From: Synanceia verrucosa
Lineage: Eukaryota; Chordata; Actinopteri; Perciformes; Synanceiidae
DNA length: 64,000 nt
Reading direction: 5' to 3'
NCBI GenBank assembly: GCA_029721515.1
Contig: CM056550.1
Location: 12,819,857-12,883,856 of the forward strand
Part shown: positions 47,300 to 59,025 of the stretch, in pieces
How the letters are laid out: each line of letters begins with the position of its first letter
Position numbering within the stretch: position 1 is the first letter of the stretch
Made by a program: the position numbers and the translations under genes
The notes under the pieces: model-generated
The model's database searches: none
Seen by the model: the letters and a program-made list of their open reading frames with translations, nothing else
What the model was told of the DNA's origin: nothing

Positions 47300-48107
47300 A
47301 AAGGACACGTTGTGTCTCCTGTGCATATTATATATTATCACCTGAGGCTACAAGTCTGGCAGTATTTCTATACTGTATATGCTTAGTTATAAATACAGTT
47401 GCACTATTTTTATGATAATATCACAACGTCCCTAATAACTGTATGGCTATGATATTGCTTGTCCACAATTCTTTGTACTTTATGACTTTATTTCTTATTC
47501 TGCCTCAACTGTAACAATCACAAGTGTGTACATTTGTTACTTGGCACCTTGGTCCTGGAGAAACGCCATTTCGTTTCTGTGAACTTGTCAGAAATTACAA
47601 GAAAGAACTTGACATCGTTACAGTGAAATTACAGTCTTCATATAATTCATGGGAACTGAATATATCAGAGAAAACTCATTGATCTTGGAATTCAGTGACA
47701 GGATGCAGAGATGGTCGTGTTATGAAAAATAAATGTGGCCTGAAACACCTTTATACTTTGCCACATGTGTAGTGACATCACAATCAGATGCAAAAAAAAG
47801 TGCAGAGAGCACTCAGCTGCAGAACTTTAGCTGTAATGCCATTAGCACAGCATTCAGAATTAGAAACCTTAAGGGCAGCAGTGGAACAGTGACATCACTG
47901 CGCTCTGGATCCCGGTATTATTGATGGCTTGTGTCGCGCCAAGCAAAGCATGGGCCCAGTGCAAGTGTGCAACTTGAATGTGTGCTCTGCACTAAACCCA
48001 GTAGCCAGCTCAAGTGATGCACATTTCATAGAGCTACCTGCAACGTTTGTGAATATGTGAATTTCCCTCTCTCTCTCTCTCTGTCTGTGTGGATGTCTCT
48101 CTCTCAG
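47300..48107. other. intron 6 end, upstream of the RGG exon
   Basis: Unique sequence ending in a 40-base CT/GT-rich tract that serves as the polypyrimidine tract for the exon at 48108. Confidence 0.5.
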
Positions 48108-48240
48108 TGACAGGGTTTCCATACCCCAGTACAGGAGCAGCCGTGGCCTATAGAGGAGCCCATTTGAGGGGGAGGGGTCGTGCCGTCTACAACACATTCC
48201 GTGCTGCGCCTCCTCCTCCACCCATCCCTGCCTATGGAGC
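48108..48240 (+). CDS. rbfox3: rbfox3 exon, RGG/poly-Pro region (residues 210-254)
   Basis: The exon encodes VTGFPYPSTGAAVAYRGAHL, then RGRGRAVYNTFRAAPPPPPI and PAYGA. The Arg/Gly stretch HLRGRGRAVYNTFR is highly conserved in RBFOX proteins and contributes to nuclear localisation and RNA contacts. The acceptor follows a very long CT tract (48065-48107), a likely PTB-type binding surface. The donor is GTGAGT at 48241. Phases are 1 in and 2 out (133 nt). Confidence 0.95.
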
Positions 48241-48254
48241 GTGAGTGCCTGATC

Positions 48255-48900
48255 ACATACAAACACACACACCATTGGGTATTACTCAGTTTACGGGAAC
48301 TTTACATTGACTTACCAAAACCTAGACACTTCCCTTACCTGCATAGTCCTCATCCTAACCCTCACCAAAACCTAACCTTATACTAATATTAAATCTAGTA
48401 TCATACCTGGAATACGTGAACTCCCATCTCTGACCTCTTTTACCAAACTTACTGACTTAAAGCTTGTTTACTGAAAGAACCACTCTGTGCCACAACAGTG
48501 CCTAAACCTGGATATTTGTTTAATGTTAGCTGTTATTTATTATATTTCATCGTTCTTGTTTTCCTTCCTTACTTTCTGTCCTGTTGTGTTTTTAAGGACA
48601 CATTTTCCTTACTGTTGCTTTGTTGTGACTGTTGCCTTGTTGATTTTGTTAACATCAACCTGCCGAAGGGACTAAAGATGGAAATTAGCCATTGGCTATA
48701 TTCTTGCATATTTGCATGTATATGTTCATTAGTGTTATCCCTCTCTTAAATGAATAAACTTGATCTTAATATTAAGGATTCACCCTAAAATGTGACAGAG
48801 GGAATATGAGTCCCCGCAATGTGAATGTGCAAACAAATGTATGTCCCCATAATGTCAGTAATACATGTTCGCACACATACACACACACACTTACACTGTG
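48255..48900 (+). repeat. teleost dispersed repeat, copy 2 (interrupted)
   Basis: 48290-48375 (aactttacattgacttacca, cctaaccctcacc) and 48776-48890 (ttcaccctaaaatgtgacag, atgtccccataatgtcagta) are the two halves of the 30925-31185 unit. About 370 bases (48405-48775) separate them here, a possible nested insertion. Confidence 0.55.
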
Positions 48901-50149
48901 TGACAGTGTTTCTGCAAGGCGGAAAACATGCTACTGCACAAATGGAATTCACAGTGTTCACACACACACACACACACACTCAGAGCTGCAGCAGAAGAAT
49001 GGTGGAAGGAAAACAAAAAGGTTGCCTTCTAATAGAGCGGAAAATTGCTCTTTGATTCAAGAATGGCCAAATTTGTCTCTCTTTTTTCTAATGTGTCATT
49101 CTTTATTCGCCCGTGAATGGACTGCTTTGACCAGCCCTGCACACTTCAGTGGGCCCACTCCAGAGACAGAGAGACCGAGTGGACGTGAATGAGGAAACAT
49201 GGAGAGAAATAATGAGAACTGCTGTCTGAGAGAGCGTGTTAGAGTTAAAATAAAAAAAAGAGAAGCAGGGAAATGCAGATTGAGACGGAGTATAACGGAG
49301 AATAAAGACTGAGAAAAGACCACATGGATTTAGCAGTTTCTAATTTAAAACTTTACTTTATTTGGAAGAATAACGAATGGATGAAAAGTAAAAGGAAACA
49401 CCACCTATTTGTGGTGAACTATCTGCTCATAAGTAATAACCATAATGAGTTTCTGGTATGATTTTTGGACGTCTTTGGACACTTGCACACCATACAAAAT
49501 TCAAATGTTTGGTTAGGCTTGCTAAGTGTTGTGGCCAGTATACAAAAGAAGAGAACGTTTGTCTGCACAGTGCATCAAGAAACCAATTTTTACAAAAAGT
49601 TCCAAAACATTACAAGTAATTTTATGACAATAAAGGCTTTTGATTTGAAGAGCTTTGCATACTTAAGAGTACAACTTTGCCCAAAACAACTGTTTTGGGT
49701 AGTTCCTCTCTACCTCGTAAAATACTCGGAGTAACTTAAGCTTTACTTCTGCATAATTCTACATACAACAAAAGAAGGTCCTGTCCCACAACATACTTCT
49801 TTCTTTCTGGGATGCTGAATAAGCCACAATTATGAATATTATAACATCACATTAGAAGCACTATATAGGTATATACACCGATCAGGCATAACATAGTGCT
49901 GGTCCTCCCGTCTGACCTCTGACCCCTGAAGGTTTATTCTGTGCTATCTGACTCCTTCTCTGCTCTGTTGGATCAGACCACCAGGACCAGCCTTCACTCT
50001 TAGCAGAAGTTAAAATTTGATCCATTTGATATTAAATTTGGATGGCTAAAGTCAAAGCGTCATTACAACTTTTTGCATTTCTTAACATCATTTTGCCTTC
50101 ATTTTGCAAGACAAAGACATGCCTTACATCTGACATCTTCTGTCAACAG
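48901..50149. other. intron 7, distal part
   Basis: Short CA run at 48959-48979. 49880-50005 carries the ccaccaggaccagccttcac repeat block. Otherwise unique. Confidence 0.45.
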
Positions 50150-50189
50150 TGTTGTCTACCAGGATGGCTTTTATGGAGCAGAAATATAT
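50150..50189 (+). CDS. rbfox3: rbfox3 40-nt exon (residues 254-267)
   Basis: The exon completes Ala254 and encodes VVYQDGFYGAEIY. The acceptor is gtcaacag and the donor GTAAGT. The AEIY ending is the RBFOX3 version; RBFOX1 has ADIY. Its 40-nt length matches the family's short exon here, which is alternatively spliced in RBFOX1 and RBFOX2. Skipping it would shift the frame and change the C-terminus. Confidence 0.95.
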
Positions 50190-50356
50190 GTAAGTGAAAA
50201 TATATTTACATGTTTTTTTTATTTTTTCTTCACGAAATAATAACTATTCACAATGATAGGTCGAGATGACAGTTTAATGTTGTATTTGCACCTTCATGTC
50301 AGTGGACGTCATTCTCCTAATTTGAGGTGGTATTGAATTTCTCTGTCTCACATCAG

Positions 50357-50421
50357 GGAGGGTATGCAGCGTACAGATATGCCCAGCCAGCTGGCACTGC
50401 TGCAGCTGCATACAGTGACAG
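50357..50421 (+). CDS. rbfox3: rbfox3 exon, Tyr/Ala-rich C-terminal region (residues 268-289)
   Basis: The exon encodes GGYAAYRYAQPAGTAAAAYS D plus two bases of a Ser codon. The acceptor is cacatcag and the donor GTAGGT. The Tyr/Gly/Ala-rich composition is the low-complexity C-terminal part through which RBFOX proteins assemble with the LASR complex (family knowledge). Only 167 bases separate it from the preceding exon. Confidence 0.94.
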
Positions 50422-51230
50422 GTAGGTCGACTGCCTTTCTACTACTAAAAGGTGCATTGCTTACATTGTAAATAATTATATAGTTATAAAATAATAATTA
50501 TTATTACTCTTTACTCTCTTACACTGTGTGCATGCTTTGCAGTATTATTAATAATAGTAATAATTCAACAAATAACTTTTTTTTATTTTATCTCCTGAGT
50601 GCTCGACATATTTCAAACTCCACTTCATCCATTCATTTTAAATTTTAAAAATACAATAATAAAAAAAAAAGCCGGGAGCAACAAGTTCAACTTTATGGAA
50701 CGACAGTTCGCACAATATTGAATAAATATATAAATAAATATGGCTCACAAAGACAGAAAACATAAAAGTTTATTCCATTTCTGGCAATGGAGTCCCCTAA
50801 ATGTTGCGATTTTATTTCAGTAATTCTGCCGACAAACACAGAAAAATAGGCCGATAAACTGTAAATGTAGCCTGCATTGGCCTTGAAGTTGGAGAATAAG
50901 TAAAATAACATAAGAATAATTTGTAGAAAGAGTAAGAATAATATCCAAATATTGACAGCAAGGTTATAAAAGTGCCAATGACATTTTCAACGTGTTGGTT
51001 TTCATGGTAATATTTAATCAGTTATTACCAACTAGAATTCAATATGCAACAATAATCACATGTATATTAGACTGTAATCGACAAACTATGTTGGGAGTCC
51101 CTGCCTCTTCCTCTTCCTCTGCCCATTCATCTTCCTCCTCCTCTTCCTCCTCTTCTTCTTCTCCTCTTTCTTATTGTGGCTTATCGTGTCGCTGTCTTCT
51201 TTATTATCGTTTTGTTTTGTTGCTTTACAT
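50422..51230. other. intron 9, proximal part
   Basis: AT-rich, unique, with a TCC/TCT run at 51103-51172 that gives a poly-Ser frame. No exon recognised. Confidence 0.45.
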
Positions 51231-51253
51231 CTATGGCACTCAAAGAGTTAAGG
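51231..51253 (+). mobile_element. TTAA MITE family A, right-end scrap (copy 9)
   Basis: tctatggcactcaaagagtt followed by AA is the family right terminus only. It directly precedes the LINE ORF1 fragment. Confidence 0.6.
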
Positions 51254-51360
51254 AGCTGTGCAGGTATGGGAAGGTGGTTTTTCACATCATCACAGATGAA
51301 GTGTTTCGGTTGTGGTGAAGAGGGACATCTGGTTAAAGCTTGACCGAATCAGGATGTGTC
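51254..51360 (+). pseudogene. L1-like LINE ORF1 fragment with CCHC knuckle
   Basis: Reads LCRYGKVV, then CFGCGEEGHLVKA followed by a stop where the last Cys of the knuckle is expected. This CX2CX4HX4C knuckle with the RYGKVV motif upstream is typical of ORF1 in L1/Tx1-type LINEs of fish. It is broken by indels. Confidence 0.6.
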
Positions 51361-51664
51361 GGCTGGCGGTGCCGCGGAGCGTTGTGATGTTGTGGATCAA
51401 ATCAATCCAATTGTTGTGGCTCTGAGTCAGGTGAGGCTGAGAGGAGAGGCGAGATGGTTAAAGAAGGTGTAGCGTGAGAAGAACAGGTGAGTGGGACAGG
51501 TAAAGTGAGGGGGAATGGTGAAGATGGTGAAGGGCTGGGTGAGGAGGCAGGTGAGTTGGTGAAGGTGGAGGAGGTTCAGCTAGGCTGATTTTGGTTTTGT
51601 AGCTCATTCCATGGCTTCATGTGATGTTCTTATTGGAAATCTTTACCCAAAAGCACCTGTTGGC

Positions 51665-51965
51665 ATTTTAACTGTTGATAACAGTGATATTAACTGGAAT
51701 GCTAATTGTGGCTAACACTATAATGCTACTTAACGGTAAACAGTGCCAGTGTCTCCATTGAGATCATAATCTCATATTTACACTGTTTACAGAGGTAATA
51801 CACCAGGGGAGAAAAGGGTATTTTTCCATCGACGTCAATGCAAACGGACTTCTTTTTGAAACCACCAGTATCGCCTCCTGCTGCCTGTTGGAGAGAATGC
51901 AAGTTAAGTTACTTTCTGTGGGCTTCATTGAACAGATCCCAGTGTTGCCCACTGGTTAAAATATG
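51665..51965. repeat. half-copy related to the foldback element
   Basis: gataacagtgatattaactg and gaatgctaattgtggctaac match 58696-58733; gtaatacaccaggggagaaa and the tcttttgaaaccaccag piece match sequence at 58030-58050 and 59035-59055. Only one arm is present. Confidence 0.65.
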
Positions 51966-52094
51966 GTCAAAAAGAAATGGGAAAACATTCTGGAAATGCT
52001 GTCCAAATGGTGGAGATGGTCCACTCCCAGTCCTACAGAAGCAGAGTATTGGTTTTAAATAAGCTGGTGGCCTTTCTGCTGTGGCATCAGCTAG

Positions 52095-52480
52095 CCTGTA
52101 TGATTGTGTAAAGACTACCCACAGAACAGGGCTTTGCAGCAGTCTGGCTGGGCTGAGCCCACAGTGGAGGACTCTACAAGCCTTGTTTGAAGACAGCTGG
52201 TGATCTCCAGTGGAGGATCCTCCATGGAGCTGTCACCACCAATGTGTATATCATTAAACCAGTGCCCTTTCTGCTGTTTGTCAGAGACCAAATACCATGT
52301 GTTCACAGAGTGCAGCCGACTGACAGGGCTTTTGAATCATTTCACTTATGTTATTATCCGAGTTAGTGTCACTTTCTCAACAAGAAACAGCAGCAGGTTG
52401 AAGGCTGGAGTTCAGCAGTGGGTTTTTAAAGAGGTTTTATGTCAGCCGTCTGAGCAGGAATCCTGAAGTTTGCACATTTT
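52095..52480 (+). pseudogene. L1-like LINE ORF2 C-terminal fragment
   Basis: LQWRILHGAVTTNVYI is followed after a frameshift by CPFCCLSETKYHVFTECSRL. The LxWRxLHGA motif and the C-x2-C...H...C zinc-binding tail are hallmarks of the ORF2 end in L1/Tx1-like LINEs. With the ORF1 scrap 0.8 kb upstream, this looks like one deleted LINE. Confidence 0.7.
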
Positions 52481-52925
52481 ATGAGTTAGTTTGTGTTTTT
52501 TCTGTCTGCCTAGTAGTTTGATACAAATCAAAAAGTGCCCCAAAAGTGATTTGTGCTTCTAGAAAAACATACAGTAGGTGTGTGTATGAAGGTGTATGGG
52601 GAGCTCATCTTTGGGAGATTGAGCATGTCAGAGCTGATAAGAAAGAGTCACAGCAGGAGCCTGTAGGCCGCTGATATTGTTAGATTTATCAGAGGCAAGG
52701 AGCTAGCGATGCGCTTGGGAGGATTACGAACACAGTGGAGAAAAGCGGAGCAGGTGAGGGGGCACATCTTTCCACAAGACGTATTTCATCCCCTTTTCTT
52801 TTTCTCCTCTCATACAATCCCTCTTTCTCACTCTCAGCATGCCCCTCCCCCGTTCAGCTGTTATACTGTGTCTATCTTATTCTGTTTTTCAAGGGAGAGG
52901 GTGGAGGTGAGGGGCTATGAGGTGG

Positions 52926-52991
52926 TAAGACGACCCACTGCCAAAAAAAAAAACCACTTTGACGTATACATCAATGACAGTTAGAGAGTTC
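52926..52991 (+). mobile_element. TTAA MITE family A, right-end fragment (copy 8)
   Basis: cccactgccaaaaaaaaa-type run then actttgacgtatacatcaat and agttagagagtt are the final 65 bases of the family. Confidence 0.6.
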
Positions 52992-55469
52992 AATTCACCT
53001 TCTCCCATCACTGACACAAGCCTTTAGCAGCCACATCCCTGGATCCACTGTGTTTTTACAGTTGTGCTGCATTAGCTCTATCACCATGGAAACAGATGGC
53101 AATCAGTGTCAATCACTGCTGACGATACTGGAGAAAACATCTTTATGTTTTATAATTTCCAAGCAGATTAATGTAAATTTATCTGGATTTATTTAAGAAT
53201 ATCTGGCATTTACCATTCCAAAGAGATATTCCAGCAACATGTGTTAAATTGGACTGAGGCTCATAAAAAATGATCAGCACACTCCTCCTTCCTCCTTAGG
53301 TTTCCCGATATGTAACACATAGTCTAACATGTATTTGTGTGGCCCTACAGCATGTTATCTTTGTCCTCCAGACCTAGGCTGGCGTCCCTTCACTTTTAGA
53401 GGAGAATAAACAAACCGGACAGGAAGATAGGAATATAAATAAAGTGGTCTAGTGGCATCAGAGAAAGAGGGATGGAGGGGTGGAATTAAAAAAGAGAGAG
53501 GGGTGTTGAGAGAGGGGATTAGTTCCAAGCCAGTGCTGGTGACAAGTCTGGAAAATAAGCCCCAGGGGCGCACATCATGGAAGCAGGAAGGCCAAGGGGG
53601 CCACTGCCCCCCTGAATCACTGTTTGTAAAAAAAAATCATCATTTCAATCATTCGTTAGGGTTAGGGTCTCACCATAACCTCAACCAGAACTGAAGCCTT
53701 CTCTTTTTCAAAAAAAAACTCATGGAATTATTTGATTGATTTGTCTGTATTTTGCAGTTGGGCCCAACATCCAGTCCCCAGCTTCATGGGTTAAAAATAT
53801 TTCTCATATGAAAGTGGTGGGCTGGTCAACAGATGCACTCTATGTATGCTTGGAAAGGACTACCATTTTAAAAGTCAAATTTAATACTTTTTAAGACCAC
53901 AACAAATATAAATATAACAGTTTCTTTGGTCGAAAAATAGTTAATTTATTGGGAGCCTGACTAATATGGAGGAAAAAAATTACCAGGGAAAAAAAATCTG
54001 ATAACCATTTAATATCTGATAATTTTTTTTTTCAACCCCTTAACACTTGCAACAACAATATAACCAGACAGCATAATACTTAAATTATCTACTATTTTCA
54101 CAACTTTTGTGAACAAAGAAGTGAACTTTGTGAACAAAACAATGTGAAAAATCTCTGAGTAATGTGTTTTCCTATTGGCATGGAATGCACCATCTGGAAA
54201 TTTAATATCTACAGCTAATTTATGTTACATTTAAGACAATTTTAGACCTTAATGATCCAGATTTTAATTTAAGATGCTTTCAGCCCTGTAGAGGAAAAGG
54301 GTATGAACCCCCTTATGAGAAATATACTCACCTTTCTCTAAAATAATGTCCGTCTTTATTTTCCTGCTGTGTCCTTCTAAATATTTTTTACAAACCTATC
54401 TTGTTTTTTTGTTTTTTTTCTGTCCCCAGAAAAATATTTCCCTTTGTTCATAACCCTCCTTCCATCTGCCTACTACTACTCTCATCACTTTGAACCATTT
54501 CTCTTCTTGTCTTTCGCTCTCTTTCACTTTCTCCGGCTAACGTTACTTTTATCGCAATCACTTCCCATCATCTGGAAGATAAAACACTCGTCCCCTTTTT
54601 CTCATAAATTGAAACGGGTAAAACAAATCATTGCAATCACGCACTCTCACCTTTACAACGTACATTTATAGGGAAACATCAATTGCATTTTCATCCCATA
54701 GGCCTGTTCTTAGCTTGAGTGAGAGGAGGAAATGATTATAGATCTCTCCTCCGCTCCCCAGTTAAAATCGACAACCCAATACCTTATATGTCTCATGCAT
54801 ACTCATTGTGGCTGGTTGGCACTTGCTATCCATTCTCAAAGCTGTTCAATCAAAGCCAACATGCACAGGGTTTATGGCTGCTGCTTGGAGTTGAGGGAAA
54901 CAATTAACAGAGTATTTCCCAACTGATTAAATTCCTCTTTGATTTGTACTGGTTCAAAGAATCCATCTAGTTTTATGTTTGGGGAATAAGTCAAAATGTC
55001 ACTCTGATCATGAATCCTCTGCCTCATACACAAAAACGACCTGCCAAGCTGTTAGCAGTTCCTAGCAAGAGGTAAATACAGGATAACATATGTTTATGGC
55101 AAGTGGGGACAATAAAATGTAGAACTAAATTTAAGATAACAGTGAGCTTACAGAAATAAATATAGGTTTAAAACTGTCTAGTATTTGAGACGCAATCACT
55201 CCACCCAGAACCATACATGTGTTACCACATAGAAATGGTTATGGATGAATGCTCCTTGAAACAAGCTTGGATCTATCATTTTTATTATTTCATTAGATGT
55301 TAAGCTTCCTTGATGAATATTCTGATACAAAAATATCTTAATTAAATGACCAAATCATACTCTCTGCCTGAATATTATAAGGCCCCTTAATTTACAAAAT
55401 TAAAAAATAATTAGTTACACTACTATTTACATTAGTTCTAGATTACGCTGCTACGCACAATGACTCAAC
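52992..55469. other. intron 9, middle part
   Basis: AT-rich and without recognisable repeats or exons, apart from a ctaaccctaac-like piece near 53656-53670. Short frames lack similarity. Confidence 0.4.
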
Positions 55470-55760
55470 CACCAGATAATTTCAAACTAAAGCTCCTTAT
55501 TGTAATAAAAGGACGACAGACAGTAGATTTCTGCTCTTTAATATCACAACAGGAAGTAATGAAAGTCAGTCAGCCCTTCAAAGTAAAATGCTTTACACTT
55601 TCCTGTCACATTCTGGTTCCCTTAGTGCAATGAATTCACAGTAATATTCATATTTCCACCCGCTGAACACATCTGAACCTGCTCTGCTATCTTTGTTCTG
55701 AGCTCTGTTACTTAAGTTAACAACAGAAACAACAAAGTTTCAGCAACTATTCGTACAAAA
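55470..55760. repeat. dispersed relative of the 51-bp unit, copy 2
   Basis: accagataatttcaaactaa, agctccttattgtaataaaa and ggacgacagacagtagat form one unit of the 31975 array. The flank ccacccgctgaacacatctg matches 37118-37140 loosely. Confidence 0.6.
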
Positions 55761-56059
55761 AGCTCAAAGATAGACGGTGGGGTGAATGTGGCTCAGCGGG
55801 TGTTTGAAATGCTATTCATCCATCCATAGACATTTAATATGATAATTAATAATATTTACAAGGGTTATTGAAAAATCCAAGAAGCTGCTAAACATCAGAG
55901 ATATAAAACAAATAGATGTTTACAAAAATATCATCAAAAACACATGGGAGTGAGCCATACTTTTATTGTTTTATTTCTCCGTATATTGGGGATTGTGTTC
56001 TTAAAACTGTGAACATCCCTAAGAAATGGTAGGTTTTGCATCTGAAAATCTACTTTTCA

Positions 56060-56128
<69 letters not shown>

Positions 56129-56811
56129 GCCACTGCTCACTCTGTCACATATGTAGCTTGTTATTAGCGCTGTGCATTACAGTTTTTCGTTAATACAAAG
56201 TTACAAAACGTAACAACAGTTCCTGTTTCCACCAGAGAGAAGGCAGTTTACAAACCTTACACCTTATTTCACAGGCTGTGGGTTGATAGGAAATCCAGAT
56301 ATGTGATCACAACCATTGGGTTTTGGATACCGTCATGCTTGATAAATGCAGGCCCTGATGTTTGCAATGTATCCATAGGTTATGTTACAGTTTTTCTCCA
56401 CTGCTTCAGCTCATTTCTTGAAACACAAAGCACATTCTCAAAACTCAAAGAATAATTTGGCAAAACAACCTTACGTCTAACTTCCGCTGGATGCGGAACA
56501 CCGCCGATGTGCCGACGCCTGCCGAAACAAATCCACAGAGCTTCTATTTTTGTCGGACTTCGGAGCGCAGCGCATGAATTCAGCACAGAGCAGATCGAGA
56601 GGGACAGGAAGTGGTAATTTTCAAAATAAAATAATACGTATGACAGATCGTATAATGGATTTGAAATTCCTTTCCCATATAAATAATCAGTGCCTCCAAA
56701 ATGCAAAGACTGTAAAAGTTAAATTTCATTTTTTCTTCTCAAACCTATTGCAGGCGATTTCTACTATATTGTCACAGTAAACACTGTTTCTGCCTGTTTT
56801 CTCCTCTTTAG
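55761..56811. other. intron 9 end
   Basis: Contains the (TA)n at 56063-56122. A GC-richer block at 56455-56600 (aacaccgccgatgtgccgac) differs from its neighbours and may be a transposon scrap. Confidence 0.4.
56063..56122. repeat. (TA)n microsatellite
   Basis: About 30 AT units. Confidence 0.95.
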
Positions 56812-56890
56812 TTATGGCAGAGTCTATGCAACAGCAGACCCATATCACCACACGATTGGTCCTGCAGCCACATACAGTGTGGGCACGATG
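56812..56890 (+). CDS. rbfox3: rbfox3 exon (residues 289-315)
   Basis: The exon completes Ser289 and encodes YGRVYATADPYHHTIGPAAT and YSVGTM, matching the RBFOX3 ending rather than HHALAPAPTYGVG of RBFOX1. The acceptor is cctctttag and the donor GTGAGT. It ends in phase 0. The following intron is 3.3 kb and contains a foldback element of about 1 kb. Confidence 0.95.
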
Positions 56891-57927
56891 GTGAGTCCGT
56901 TTCCTGTTTCTGTGTGAATATTGTGTCAGGCTGTATGATGACACAATGTACGACGCAATACCTGGACAAATGAATGTTCAATTTTAGGAGATCATTTTAC
57001 ACCAGAAAAAAGGAACTGAACAACTAACATGAAATAGCACAAATGAAATAATTGGTTGATATGCTTTATCAGTAATCTACAAAAGAGTCTGTTTTTACTG
57101 TTTTTCTTGTTGTTCCTTGAAGTTGTGTTTCCCTGTGTGAGATTTTAATGTTTAATGTGAATCTTTGCCACTTCAGTAAATGAAAAAGGGACATGCCTTA
57201 TTCTCAAACTCCCCGTTCAATTTCATTGGCTGAAGCTACTTGCTTGAAATCCAATCGAGACTGAAAATTCCTCCCCACAAGACAGTCTCTTCAAATTTCA
57301 TTGAGGGGGAGAGTTGAATGGTTAATGTTTGTTTTTAGCTAGCTTTGCAGCTAACATCAAAGATGAAAAAAATAAATCTTTCCAAAGAAAGAAACAGAGC
57401 ACCCCAGAAGATGGGGGAGAAACTGAAAGTATAATTTGTTTTCTTTTGTGGGTGTGGGTAGGGACTTCCTCCAAAGATTAACGACCATCTAGTAAATGCT
57501 GCAACGTGCCGTGGGAGATTAAAGCAGGAGAGAAAGAAAGAGCACCAAACAAGCAAAAGTAGGAGAATCTAACTTCCTGGTTAGCAAACCGGCTGCAGCC
57601 GGAGCTGCTGCTTGGTGCAGCATTTTGGGCGGATGAGATGAAGGGTGATGTTGAGTGCTGATGTGCTTGTGATGATGAAAATCCAGAGGCCTCCCACCTT
57701 CGCCGCGTGTTTCCCCAAATACCCCCGTTCCTCTTCTAGTGCAGCTGCTAGCTAAAAGCCTTCATTAATTATGACATTTTTCCTCTTCATTTACTTAATT
57801 AAAACAGTGGCTTCTGTTTTCCTCCTTATTACACTACGCTTTCTTCTCTTTCGTCTTCAAATTACTCCTCCCTTTTCCCCATCCTCCCATATCCAAACCT
57901 CTCACAACTAATGTGCTATGTAATTAT

Positions 57928-57931
<4 letters not shown>

Positions 57932-57991
<60 letters not shown>
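57932..57991. repeat. (TA)n microsatellite abutting the foldback element
   Basis: About 30 AT units ending 18 bases before the left foldback arm, a common landing site for such elements. Confidence 0.95.
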
Positions 57992-57994
<3 letters not shown>

Positions 57995-58008
57995 ATTACA
58001 CCCCAAAC

Positions 58009-59025
58009 AAGTCTATGGGAAAATTACTTTTTTCTCCCCTGGTGTATTACCTCAGCAAACACTATAAATATGAGTTTTTGATGGATAGCTCTTGATGGAT
58101 AGTTTAAATAATGTTATAATACATCAGGATGTCCATTTAGTGAATTATGGTCTAATATGTGGTGAAATGACACATAAATATTGGGGGCGTGGCTACCGTG
58201 TGATTGACAGGTCTCTGCTGTTATTACATCCTGAAGAGGAGCAGCACTAATGTCTGAGCTCTCAGCTCAGTTTCCTTCACCATTCCTGGCACCGTTTACT
58301 GGTAAGTAACGTTATATTGTTAGCAACAATTAGCATTCCAGTTAATATCACTGTTCACATGAATGATGGAGGCTTATCACCAATCAAGTTAGCTCGCTAG
58401 TGCTAGCGTTAGCTGATAACATAGCAGTTGCTATGCTAACGGTACCGGCGTAATATATATCTGTCTACCTTCGTGTCTGTGAAGAACTGATCCTGTTACT
58501 GTACGTTGTGACGTTGACTTTTTCATCATGAGTGTGGAGCTAATGTTAGCATCACATTAACACATGCAACACAGGTTAGCAGCCTGGTAATGGTCCCAGT
58601 ACCATTAGCATAGCAACTGCTATGTTATCAGCTAATGCTAGCACTAGCAAGTTATCTTGGTTAGAGACAAGCCTCCGTAATTCACATGAACAGTGATATT
58701 AACTGGAATGCTAATTGTGGCTAATAGTATAACGTTACTTACCGGTAAACGGTGCCAGTGACTCCTCAGATGAATGACACATGAGCTGAGAGCTCAGACC
58801 ATCAGCGCTGCTCCTCTTCAAGATGTAATGACAGCAGAGACCTGTCAATCACACAGTAGCCACGCCCTCAAGATTTATGTGTTATTTTCACCACATATTA
58901 GACCATAATTCAGTAAATGGACATCCTGATGTGTTATAACCTTATTTAAACCATCCATTCAGACCATAAACACATAGATATAGTGTTTACAGATGTAAAG
59001 AAAATGGTCATTTTCCCATAGACTT
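58009..59025. mobile_element. foldback element: about 430-bp inverted arms, 153-bp loop
   Basis: Left arm 58009-58445 and right arm 58599-59025 are reverse complements with scattered small differences: aagtctatgggaaaat pairs with attttcccatagactt, gtgattgacaggtctctgct with gcagagacctgtcaatcac, and gctagtgctagcgttagctg with cagctaatgctagcactagc. The loop is 58446-58598. No coding sequence. A related half-copy lies at 51665-51965, so this is a dispersed family. It lies in the last rbfox3 intron. Confidence 0.9.

Noticed and set aside
39957..48107. Alternative rbfox exons homologous to the RBFOX1 brain and muscle exons
   Set aside because: I looked for the LLCQANQEGSS-like and related segments and found none with splice borders.
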